Of a stretch of 64,000 nucleotides of DNA, positions 1 through 11,900 are shown in pieces (the stretch's first letter is position 1; each line of letters begins with the position of its first letter). The notes beneath the pieces were generated by a model. The model searched no databases, was not told the origin of the DNA, and worked only from the letters and a program-made list of their open reading frames with translations. This DNA is from Thozetella sp. PMI_491. Lineage: Eukaryota > Ascomycota > Sordariomycetes > Chaetosphaeriales > Chaetosphaeriaceae. Location of the stretch: NCBI GenBank assembly GCA_021432635.1, contig MU270056.1, positions 239,656 through 303,655 on the forward strand, read 5' to 3'. Both the position numbers and the translations under genes were made by a program.

Positions 1-1601
1 CGGGAGCACCCCGGCGCCGCTCCCACCCCCCCCCCTCCTTCCCTTCGGTGCTGGTCTGGAAGCATGCGCTTGCAGCCGCCTCAGTGGCAGGCGGTGAGAA
101 GGGGAATCCCGTTTCCCACACCCACCCCCTGGCCCCCCTTGAAGGACGCAGACTCTGGAGAACCCATGTAACCGTAGCGTGTCGCGAGTTATTCTTTGCG
201 ACAGTTGAGATGATACTCGAGGCCGTCAATTCTATCTCAATGGGAACGAGTTGCATGGATGGGGGCTTGAGTGTCGCTTGACTGACGTGCTAGCCGAAGA
301 CCCTGCTCGCAAGGTATGCCGGTTGCCATCTGGTGGCGCTAATGTGCTCCAGATAGCAGGCGTGTTCGCGTGTATGCGGGAAAGAGAGAGTGTGCGCTGG
401 CAAGACTGGGTCGGCCCACCATCCACCACCGCATTCCGCTCGCGATCACGCCCAAGCCTGCCCGCCAGCTAGCGGACCAGCCAAGGTTGCTCAGTGCCTC
501 AGTGCAGGTGAGGGGAGGGGGAGGGGAGGGCGGGGAAGTAGGTAGGTAGGTACCACTGGTGTCATCGGCAGTAGGCGCCTGGCTGCAGAACAGGCGATGG
601 CGCTGTCTCGAGACTTGGTGTGCCTCGGCTGCGATCTTCGACTCGCTGACGTACGGTGGCGTGGAGCGAATAAGATTACTTAGCTCCAGTCCGTTGTCAG
701 GATTTCCCAGCTTCACCGCCGTTGAAGCTGTTGGCTGCCGTTAGGCCGCCATGTCCTCGTCTTCCCCGCGGTGGTTTTGCACTGGCGCAATCGCCGCCGG
801 CAAAGCCAACTTTGGCCAAGCCGGAGAGAGGTCGTAGGGGAAAGCTACGGTACCCCTTCCCATCCAGCCCCAGCGTTGATCACCACTATCAACACACAGG
901 GCAGGGGAGGAAACTACCAAACGCGTCTCTGGGAATACCCGCCGACCCGGGTTGCAAGCCTTCCTGCAAGTGAAGCGAAGCCAAACAAAACGGACCTTGA
1001 CAGAGCAGACATAATTTTGGTACAGGTGCGGGAAAGGGGAACCAGGATGAGAAGCGCGCTACGCACGACTCCGCACCCCTCCAACTACCCCCTGTCGCAC
1101 GCTACCGGAGCCCTGGCTGCTGGTGAAACAGGACTGCCCCTGTAATTCCCACATACGGTCTTCCAGAAACAATGGAATTCCAGGGTTTGTCCCAAGGTGC
1201 TACCAGCACTGATTCGAACTATGCCAGCCTAGCAGCACCCAGGCGAGGAAGGCTTGGGCAACACTTGAGGCTGAGAAGAGAGTCCCGACTCTGGGGTCTG
1301 TGGCCAGCACCTGTCACATCGCTTCGCAAAGCAGATAGCCGAGTGCAGACCCGATTTTTTGCTCGTCGCATGTAGCCAATGTGGACTGCGGGACCACGAG
1401 ACAGGTAGGTTGTTGCAGGCTGCTCATGCGCCCGGCACTACCGGGATGGAACTCGCGTCTCTGGCGCCACTCGGGCCGGGATTGGGAGCCGACCAAAAGT
1501 GAAATAAAAGATTAAATGAAATCGTCGGACCTTATAGAGTGGTGTGGGTTGGGGAGGGAGGAAGGAAGGGAGGGACAGAGAGAAGTAAAATGCAGACTCA
1601 C

Positions 1602-3409
1602 CGCATCCGAGCCTGGTTCGTCTTTGACGAACTGACCGGTCGCCTGCCGATGCTGAGCCATTGTCAATCCCATAGATGCTGACTTCGCGGACGACGTCGA
1701 GGTCGATGATGCCTGCACTCAAAATCTATCATTAGCCCATGCATTTTTTGAGAGATACCTCTCTGGAAGTATGGGGGCTGCAGCGCGTCAATGTGCCCCG
1801 GGCGTACAGGCGGTACTGCAATGCACCCAAGCCTCCACTGGCTGATCAGCCCCCGACGCTGTACACCACACGCTACCCAATGCCTCTGAAAATCCCCGCA
1901 GGGGTGAGCATTCCAAACCGGGTTTTCACCACGCGTCCGTGCGTTCGGGGACATCAGGCGGTGCTGCTTGCGAATGCGTGTGGGAGTCGGGAAGACCATG
2001 CGACACTTACCAATGCCTGTCCTTGCTCCAAACGACTCGACCGTTAATCCAGTGCGAGTCTAACTCTGGGCTGTCTGCCTAAGACCGCTTGGCTGCGTCA
2101 GTCACAGTTGTCCAACTTTGGCGTTGTCTGCAAGGTCAATATGAAACAGGGACAGGATCGCGACACATAAGTTTCCTTAAGAAGAGAGGGGGAAAAGGTT
2201 GGCGGTGCAGTTCGCTCTTGTATGCTTCTTTCGTCGCGCGTGCTCCGATATGAGCACTACATTGCTGTTTTGCCCAACCCCATTACAGCCAGAGACGCGT
2301 AACGTTAAAAATAGCAGCACTAACGGCAATCATACAGGGGACATTTGGGCGGAGGTTGATGGCAGGGGGGGAAAGGGGAAGGGGGAGTAAATGCTAGAAA
2401 CGAAAGCTCCAAATTCATGCGCTGATGGGGGAAGTGAACTAGGGTGTAACACTGCCGAGATTGAAACGGAATAGCGGCCGACCTTTGGTCAACCAAGAAA
2501 TGGCGCTTGGGGAGGGAGAGCTGTGCCTCTCTCATAGCTCCTCAAAATTCTCATTGTAATGGTCGCATGATAAATATGCTGGAAAAAAAAATTAAACATA
2601 CCTCGAGTGCAGTGGCAGTCACGGTGCCGTCAAGTTCTAACTTGCGAGAACGATTCTAGAAAACTAGCCATTAGCCAAAGGGTATGGTGGGGAAGAGGGT
2701 TCGACCAGCCGGTCTGGAATAGTCGCGTGCCAGGCTCCAGGGGTGCTACCCAGGCTGCTGGATATCACGCTCCCGATGCCACGTGCGAGAACCCGTTCCG
2801 GCCGGAGTTACAAGGGCGTACCCTCAAAAAAGGGATGTCTCAGGCACGTCCGGCTCTGTAGACTGCGCAAGGGTGACTGTTCCTTCTTGTTAGCACTGTT
2901 GGTTGGGTTGGGAGGGGTGGACCAGGGATGGTAATGGCTGAAAGCTGCTCTTTCTCGACCGAGTCTGCTAGCAACCAGCCCCAAGCGTCCAGCGCATCTT
3001 TCAACTTGGGAGGCGCGGACTGCACGGGCTTTCTGGATAACAGGCACGTTACGATAGGGGTTGGTCTTACCTCGTTGCGCTAATATGGCGTCGTCGACGT
3101 TCAACCTGGATTGGCCCTGCTATTTCATCAATTAGCCCAGGTTCGAGATATGAGTGCCTGGACCAGGCCGTGACATTTGGCGCCGAGTATGACAGAAGAC
3201 ACATGATGCTGCATGACCAGCCGCTTCATCCCAAATCCGAGCCAGCATGAACTTCTGGAGCTAGCGACAGAGACTAGACGCACGCCAATATGGACTGGTG
3301 AGACCAATCAAGTTTGTCTTACCGTGCAGTTTATGGTTTATCCGTTGCAACCCGGCCTTGGCTCATGAACGGCCCTTCTTTTCGGACTAAGGACCTGAGA
3401 AATCTCGCA
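1602..3409 (-). other. Putative multi-exon 5' leader and start exon of a gene leaving the left edge
   Basis: On the minus strand, five tiny exons are bounded by good fungal splice signals: 3409-3323, 3105-3071, 2655-2602, 2078-2011 and 1712-1602. Introns open with GTAAGA, GTAAGA, GTATGT and GTAAGT, contain CTAAT- or CTGAC-like branch points close to the 3' end, and close with CCAG, CTAG, TTAG and GCAG. A fifth donor, GTGAGT, follows at 1601. The first exon is stopped in all three frames and carries an 11-codon upstream ORF whose ATG is at 3366. The last exon holds an ATG at 1661 in strong context (ACAATGGC), starting MAQHRQATG and open for 20 codons to the donor in phase 0. I infer a spliced 5' untranslated leader followed by the first coding codons, with the next exon beyond position 1 or across a long intron. 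I do not recognise the protein. A spliced non-coding RNA is the alternative. Confidence 0.4.
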
Positions 3410-4220
3410 CTGTTGTATGGTGTTAGCGGCAAATTTCCGTCATCATGGACGAGTCAAGCTTGAGCTCTTTGATCGGCGCCGTTGGCTTTGACAATCCAGG
3501 TGACGCCGTCGAGGGTAGCGCAATAGGCAGGGGTGATCGTAGCAAGGAGCCGTGAGCCGTTGCCGCTAGTTTGGTTGCACAGCAGTCAAATACCAGCAGG
3601 CACGCCGGTGCAAGTCGGCTCGGGTCTCCAGGTGGGAGGAATGCGGCACATCCAAGGTATGCTTCCACGCCAGCTCGCACAACCGGGCAGAAGGTGACAG
3701 CTCTCGCAGTACTAATACTTAAAGTGCAGCCCTCGACACCTTCCTTGCTTTTGCGAGGCCAGGACTCTGAAACCAGGGCGCCGGCAGCTGCCCCAGAACC
3801 CAGACAGCTGGCGCGAGGCGGGAGCGGTATGACGCGTGAGGCGCGACTTTGACTCAGACGCCAGTCCAAACGGTGTCGGCAGGGCGAAGGGGGTTCGAGG
3901 CTGGATAAATAGAATAAAATCGAAATGCGCCTACCTTTATCCACGAAATAGATGCGCGACACGATGCAAGGCTCTCAAGGTTGGTCGTGGAGGTCTTTCC
4001 GTGGTTTGACGGAGGCAGGTCTGTTCGCGCGCAGCGTGTTAGGCCTGGAAACTTTGCGGTGAGTTTGGTCGCAAAGCAAGCATACCTAGAGATGTATCGA
4101 GAAGGGACGGGGAAAAGGTAGCCGGAATGCAAAATTGTTCCTTCCTTTTTTAGGCTCAGATGCGAAGTTTGTATGATGCGGCTCAGGTGTCGGAGCTGCG
4201 AGTAAATAAGTAAGCCAAAG

Positions 4221-4238
4221 TTTTTTTTTTTTTTTTTT
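4221..4238. repeat. Poly-T tract, 18 nt
   Basis: An uninterrupted run of 18 T on the plus strand, followed by GC. It is a mononucleotide microsatellite, probably length-variable. Confidence 0.9.
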
Positions 4239-4771
4239 GCAAGTCAAGGTGTAATGTTTTCTGTCCCGGGATGGGAAGTTGCATGGGATGCACGGTCCGG
4301 CAGGGGATGACACGCTCCCACATCGGCACGTGAAGAGACCCATGTCGCCTCTTGAAATGGAGTACTTGGGGGGAATATTTCTCGGTTCCGGCTCACGAAA
4401 CCGGTGGCGATGTCGTACCTTCTAGAATGGAAATTATTTCAAATATACGTCCCAGAGGGCAACAATCGGTGTTTGGTGTCAATCGACCGCGGAAAGGCGC
4501 ACGAGAAAAACACGAATGAAGCTCGGGCGCAAGGCGATCCAGCCCAACCCAGAATGTCGACCCAAGACTGCGACAGTGGCAACGGCACTCGAGGCGGATG
4601 TGCCAATACCGCCACAGCGATTGACGAGAGGAAGCTTCGACGTGAATGCAATACACTAGCAACCGGTGGTCGACGATGCCAATAGCTAGTCAGCACTGTC
4701 GTGGGTGCGCGGGCGATTGATGCCTAGTTTGCTCGAGTCCTGCGACAGAGACAGATAGGGATGGCAACACA

Positions 4772-4789
4772 AGAGAGAGAGAGAGAGAA
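4772..4789. repeat. GA dinucleotide microsatellite
   Basis: A run of about nine GA units in an otherwise featureless spacer. Confidence 0.85.
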
Positions 4790-7700
4790 GGATTGGCACG
4801 GCAGGCACAGACAGTCGAGTAGCGACGGAATCTAGTGCCACGAAGCGATTGACAGGTTCCCAACGAGCGATCCAACACAAGCGCAATCGACACTTTGCTT
4901 GATATCCAGATATTGATGCCGACGTCAATCGATGATGTCCAGAGATGGGGCCAAAAAAAAAAGTTCGAGACAAGGGTTGTTCTGGGCAAGGCGACCGTTG
5001 AGCCGTTGGAACAGGTGGGTGGAGTTTGTGCAGGATGCCAGGAACAGGTGCAGGGATGAAGGGAAGAGGGGGGAGGAGCAAGGCCCCTGGTCACTGTCTA
5101 GGATCCGACGGGAAGAGAGAAGGGGGCAGCACAACGTTTAAAAAAAATTGGGGGGACAGGGGATTATGTGGTAATTGGTGTCAGAGGCTTGGGTGGCTTG
5201 CTCCTTCGCACCTAGGCACACGGACTGGGGTGCTCTAGTAGCTGGGATTTAGAACGGAACCGCTGGGACGGGAGAGCAAGTGACAGGCGAGACAGGACAG
5301 GCCAACCAGCGCGGGCTGACATGGGACGGGCAGAGGGGGGGAGGACAGCAGTAGCGGGAGGGAAAAGCCAGGGGGCGCTGTCGGCGGGATAAATGGGACT
5401 TTAAAGACCGCGGCGGGCGTGGGTTGCTCGTGGACGAGCTGGGAATCTGGGCTGGGACCCGGGGGCATTACGCGAGCATTGGGGCAAACCGGGTGAGCCG
5501 CGGAGCAGGGGGGGGAGGTGAGAGGCCAGTTGAGAAACAGGAGGAGGAGGGGGGAGGGGGAGGCAGGACGATGCCCCGGGACAGATCATGCCATGGCCAG
5601 CAAATCGACGACTAGCACCCCTACGCATTCTAAAGTTGTCACAAGGCGGGCATAGATTCCCCGGGGCGGCTCCGCATCATTGGAGAGAAAGAAGCACACA
5701 AAGCAGCGGGCAAAGCAGTGCTAGACGAGCACCCGCCCCCTCCCTGCCCGGGCGATACACCAGACAAGAGCGAAACACCAGCATTGCGGGCACCGCCTCG
5801 CTTGGAGGGCAGCTCTAGCAGCATTGAGAAGGCGAGCCAGCAAGAGCAACCTCCAGACATGATCACAAACGCGTCTGGGCCACTCAGCTGCAACCCTTAG
5901 CACAGACCTTTGGGGAAAACGGGGGGTGGGGCACGCCCATTTGCGACCCGAGGAGCCAGCCCATCATCACATAGACTGTGGAAATGGCGACGGCACGGGG
6001 CAGCAATTTGCGACGCCTGCAGACACATGCAAAGCGCCTGTGAGGAGGGGGACAAGGTACTCTTCGAGTTCGGAGCGCTGGCCATGCACCGCGTGTACGG
6101 AGCAGTACATGCTACCTCTCGCCTTGTTTCCCTTCTTGTATGCGGGTGCCGAGGGAGCGGGTTTTGAACGAAATTGCTACCGTGCAAATGTCTCCATCTC
6201 CCTCCCACCCCTCCGAGGGCTCGGCGCGAAATGCATCGAAGGATGGGGGAGCAGCGCCCGCCCTGTTCGAGAAGAGAGGGGACCCACACCCTCCCTCTCG
6301 TCCAGTCCCCCCCTTTCCCTTCGCGTTCCCGCCGGGAGAGGAGGGTGTGGAGGAGGTAGTACGGCCTACCAGCATGCGAGTCGATGCGAGGTACATGTCC
6401 ACCAGCACCAGCGAGGCAAAGGCGCCATGCGCCAGACAAGGTTCTCCTCCCGCATTGGACAGAGAGGTATACTCCGTACTGTGGTAGGCGATATCAGGAA
6501 GACGCGGCCCACTGCCAGGCGCCTGTCGATGCAGGTCGAAATTGCCTGCCAACCCACCCAGCCCACAAGCCCACAAGCCGCTACTGCTGAAGGACGGCGG
6601 CGCCTGGCCCACTTTGCCTACCTAGGTAGGTAAAGTAGTGCGTGCCTCTCTGGTCACTTGTTCCGAGACTGTTCTATTGCCCGCTCCATCAATTAATTTT
6701 TTTTTCTTCTTCGTCCTCTTTTCTCCTTCGTAGGAATGGAAGAGAGGGGCAGTGAGTCTGCCTCCCCAGCAGGCGCTCGACTTTGCCTGCCGCATGGGAC
6801 CCAAAAGCTAATGTCCATAAAGCAGCCCCAGGGCAGACCGCGCACCGGCTCTTGGACGACAAACAGCCCGAAGCCGGTATCAAAAGTCACTAGCTCGGCG
6901 CCGGCATCAGCCACGGCGGCCCATAGTGTATGTTTAATCTTCAGCTAGGGGGGGCTTGGGGGATGGTCGGAAAGAATGTAACGTCTTCGCCTGTCCCTGC
7001 CCTGCTAGCGAAGACACGGCTGGCCCGAGGGGATGGCGCCCACGCCGTTGCAAAAGCGCAATCTCGGGTCTGCCGTTAGACACACAGTTTCTTCAACCCG
7101 CAGTAACTGGGATAAGACCTCTCCGCATCATCCCCCCAAATCCTTACCCTTGCTGGCGCGCCTAGCTTGTCCGGTACGCTGAACAATATTCCGTCATGTA
7201 CGCTTTTTTTTTTCTTGCTCCGTCGGGGTTGCCCGATTCGCGCGTCTTGAATTATATGCGCCGAGGACTCAGGAGGAGGAGCGTGTGGGTGAATGCATGT
7301 GTTGGTTGGTGTGTGTCCCCAGATCGGGAACATGGGCGAAATTTGTTTCCCAGCTGCCCAACTCGGCAAGCCTTCGTGGGGAGGTGGGTGTTGGGGGGAG
7401 CGAGGACAGCACCTCCACCAACGGCGCCTGGACAGACACCCGGCGACTGCCGGCTCTGCGCTGCCGCCTCGTACCGTGGCTGCCGCTTGCCAATGCCACT
7501 ACCTGATACCGGCGCGGTGAAGAAGGCCCGATCAACGTCAGGGTTTGCTTGTTTACCGGCCGCCGTGCAGGCGTTCGTGCCAGAGATCCAGCTCTCACGT
7601 CGGCGCGCACGTCCGATAGCTTACCATAGCATAACGGTCCGTGAGGCACGCGGTTGAGGCGCATGACATCGTTTCTCCTCTTCAACAACCCTCAGGCCTG

Positions 7701-8881
7701 TGAGCCCCAAATGCAGGCCTAAGGTGGGACGTTTGGCAGGACGAGCTAGCACGGGCAGGTACGCACTGGGTGGCTTGGGGAGAGCAGGGCACGGGCAGGG
7801 CATGGCAGGTCCTTCCATCCCAACCAATCCTCCTTGCCTCCTCCCTCTAGTGTCTACCCCTCCCAGTAGATCGCTCCGGGATGTACAGTACATAGTACCT
7901 TTGTATAGCGCTGGAAGGTACGTACTCGTAGCCCCGCGGGCCTTCACACATGGGTGACGACAGCACGACAGCACGACAGGACCACCCTAACGGCGCAGTG
8001 GATGGGGTTTCCGCTTCCAAGCTGGCCGCCCCTAAACCCCCTCTCACCCCCCCTTCTCCACTCTGTCGCCTGTCGAACCCAGTGGCTGATCTACAGTCCA
8101 AACCTCCCTGGTCATCTCCCATCGCCGATGCTGTGTGATTACACCATTGATACGCAGCTCTCCTCCCCAAAAGAAACGTGCAGCCGTATCGGAGCCAGAG
8201 GATGCCTTGACGGAAGGTGGCTCTCGCCATGCCGTGCTTGGACGTAGCAGAGCCCCGAATGCATTTTCCTTGGTTGCCCCACGGTCGCTCCAGCGCATCT
8301 TCCGTACCACCCGAGAGCCGGCGCGCAAATGGTGCGTTTCAAGCAGAAGGTTTAGAGTGTCGACTGCATTCTCTTGCATCAAGCCTCAGATGGTCGGTCG
8401 TCATTGCCTTTGAATGGGCCCCGGCCGCCGTGCCGCCGCCCATGCGGTTCAGCGGCATCCCTCGTCACCACAAGTGTTTTCTCCATCCATTGCCAGGGTC
8501 CAGAGTGACCCTCCCCCCCCGATGTCTCACGCACCAGACCAGGCTACAGAATAATGACAGGGTCGTGGCGGCAGCTCCCGCTCCCCTGCTCAGTGCCAGC
8601 ATCACTCGGAAGATTTGCCGACCTTGCTTGCCACAGGCCTTGCGTGCCACACTCTCTGCTAGCAGGCCGTCCCTTGGCGACATGGGAGAAAGCTCAGAGC
8701 AACGACTGCACCAACGAGGCCGGCTTGCAGGCCTGCAGTGGCGCCCTGGCGCCCGGTCGCCCGATCTCTCCCACACATCCCAAGAATCTCACAGGCCCCC
8801 TCCCCCCTCGTGAGCCCAGGAACACAATGATCCCTACCTGTCTTCCATGTCCTCCACATTCTCACGCTGCATCCCTCTCCT

Positions 8882-8908
8882 CCCCCCCCCCCCCCCCCCC
8901 CCCCCCCC
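8882..8908. repeat. Poly-C tract, 27 nt
   Basis: An unbroken run of 27 C on the plus strand. This is unusually long for a G/C homopolymer, and its exact length may be affected by sequencing error. Confidence 0.9.
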
Positions 8909-11900
8909 AGACGCACGCATGGGCGAGGCTCGTCGGTAGCCAAGGCACAGACCGGCATGGTCGCCTCGGCTCCACGAAGACGGATCCTTGCGATCGCGCT
9001 TCTCGCTCACAGGTTCGACCAAGCGATCAATCCTCTCTAGTCGTAGTCTCGGAGATGCCCTACGTGGTAAGTAATCAGCGTTTGCTATAATTACCCAACT
9101 GCTGTGCGCATCAATGGTCAATCTCCAGGGGTTCCATCAAGTCGTCAGCACCTGCAGGCAACAGGAGAGCGAAACGAGAGGGCCAGCGCTCATCCAATGA
9201 GATGGGACTGAAGTCAAGAATTGCCATGGCGGACCAAGCGAATTTGGTCCTAGCTTTGCACCTATCTGTTGCGAGATTGCAGAGAAGGAAACGTTCTTGT
9301 TGCACCTCCAATTTCTCTCCTGCACCCCGAATCCTTCGACTTCCCGCCAATGAACCGGCCCTGTTGCACCCCTGTTACGCCCCGCTCCCAGAAAGAACTT
9401 CGGTCAGGGATTCTGAATTCTTGGGGACGAGACCCCCCTCACACACCAGGTTTTCGACAGACAAGGGTTTGCCACACCCCAGGTCAGCATGTACAGTATT
9501 ATCAGGGATGTGGGCGGCACCGGTCGGGTTCGGGTCGAGAGCTCCCCTTCCGGCCGCCTGCCTTGTCCAATCGACACACGCTCCTGAACCGCGTCCCCCA
9601 GCGCGTCTCTCGGGTGCGACCAGCCGCCCCAGCTCAGAGGCAGCCACGGCGAGTTACATCTGCCCCGAGAGAGGGGAGACCGGAGACGGCGCCATATCCC
9701 ATATCGGTATGAGCGACCTCGCCAGACGCTGGATGCAATGCCGCCACGGAGAATAGAGGAAATGGCCGTTTGTTCATGGAACCTTCAACGGTCGATATCG
9801 GAGAGCCAAGAGGGCCCAGGCCCGGCATCGAGGTGGAGCGGTAGCCTGACTCTGAGACTAGTCCGATGACCGTGCTGAACCTTCACTCACCTCATCCCTC
9901 CACTTGGGACCAAGTCGCGGGAGACGTCCCCTCTCGGAAAGCAGGCTTGTCAGTGTCAAACTACGTAAACCTTCTTCCCACCCTCCGGAACTTCCGCCAA
10001 CAAATAGAGTGGCTCTGACCCACTCGGCTCGGCTCAAATGTCCTGGCACTAACCCATCCGCAGATGGACGACATGGACAGGCCCGATTGCACGGAGCACA
10101 GAGAAACCGAGAGAGCAAGCAATTCGCCAGCCTCTACGCCTGCGTGATTGACTAGTCGCCAGCGCCGTGACATTTCCTTTCTCAGACATCGCCTAGTGGC
10201 TCTGGCCGCAGTGGTCGATAGTCTTGCGTCAAGGACAGAACGGATTCGCCCCGTGTAGACATCCCGGTAGAGCGGGCATTTGGGCACCACATCGACTGGG
10301 TGCAGACTGGGTGGGAGTTTGTACCCCCTCCACGAGCCGGCATAGGCTGAGAGAAACTCAAGGGAAACACCAGGGTCAGTGCGCTGCGTTGCAAGCAGCG
10401 AAGTGCACATCCGACCGTCGCTCGCCATTTCTTGGTTCACATCTCTGCAGCGCGGGAGCAGGTCGCGTCACAGAGAGCAACATGGTCGCGCAGGACCGAC
10501 ATGGAGCAACTAGAGCCCCAGTAAAGCCACTTCTCTGCGGAGTATTGCACAACACACCGGCTGCTGGCTTTCGGGCGGAGTTCTCTGACTCCGAACTTTC
10601 TTAATGGACCCTCTTATAAGGCCCCGTGCTCATCTCTTGGGTGGGAGCATCAGTTACAGTAGAGCTTTCGGCATTGTTTGACCGACAAACAGAGCTCTGA
10701 ACTCGGTCGATCCCCCCTGTTTCAAGCAGAAAGGAAGGGAGGCTTTTCCGGAAATAGCCACTGTACATACGAGCGAGTACGACGAGCCTCGCTGCCCGAG
10801 CTTGCCTGGCTTTCTCTTCCCCGGGAACCAGAAACCCCCAGCGGTGGTCTTTGGGTGTCCCATTAAGCTTCATTGCTCCTCTTGTCGTTGGTTGTGGATA
10901 GACCAGCCATGCCCTTGCTCCTGCCAGCTGCGACAGCGCATCTCCAGCCTTACCACGAGCTAGGTACTCGACATGGCCCGGAGGGCAGCAGACCCCAGTG
11001 TGTCCAGGTTGCACACCCACACCACCACCTTGTGCCGTAGTGCACAGGTTGCGTGACGGGGCGAGCCAGCAGAACAAGGGGGTTGGAGTGGAGAGCACCA
11101 AGATTTGGGCGTGGGATGTACGCAGCATGGTGGAGGTGCAAGAAACCATTCCCAACCCCCATCGGGCTGCCGGGCACCCATGCCGGCATCATATAGCCAG
11201 GGATCTCTGTTAAGCTTCTTCCCTACTGGCCCCACTACATCCCAGAGTAGCCAAGAGTGGCCAGGTTGCGCGAGATCTTGTACTCAGTCCCCAGTCAGTT
11301 GCCAGAGTACGTACCACTGCCCCCCCCCCCAAAGAGTCGACTGGCTACCACTAATTCTTGGTATCTATCTCTAGAACTCTCGAAACACCAAGGGTGTGGT
11401 GTGGGTTCCAAACAACAGGAATACAGCAGAGGAGAGCTAGACGAGCATGGGGCCATCAAAGCCCATGATGAAGCACGCCAGGCAGCATTCAACATGCAAT
11501 ACCAGAACCAGTCAGGCTCAGTATGGGACCGGACACTGGCCGACTTTGGCCATGTCTCGAACCCCGCGGGTCTGAGGAGAAAGAAGCAAACAGCACACCT
11601 ACGCACCCTCACATGATGTCTTCCTACCGAGTCCCACGCACACTCCGCTTCTCCTCCTCCGAAGCGATAGTCCTAATTGTGCTGCATAGTCCCGCGGTAT
11701 TGCTTTTTCCCTCAGCCCCGTTACCAAAGGGGGGCAAGAATCATGGAGCATGAGGCACGCCAGGACCGAGTGTCCCTCATAGCGAGGCATCGCCATCTTC
11801 CAATGAGGTCTCTCCTGTTGCTTAATAGGGGGGCTGGTGAGGACCACCGCTTGCCAGCTGTCCGTCGCTACACCCACTTGCTCGGTCTTGCGGTGTGAAA

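Noticed and set aside
5926-6633. Plus-strand open frame of 235 codons
   Set aside because: Low-complexity, Pro/Arg/Gly-rich translation with no fold-like pattern, overlapped by equally long frames on the other strand; typical of GC-rich non-coding DNA.
8554-9090. Plus-strand open frame of 178 codons
   Set aside because: It runs through the C27 tract (as poly-Pro) and has no recognisable domain; the frame depends on homopolymer length.
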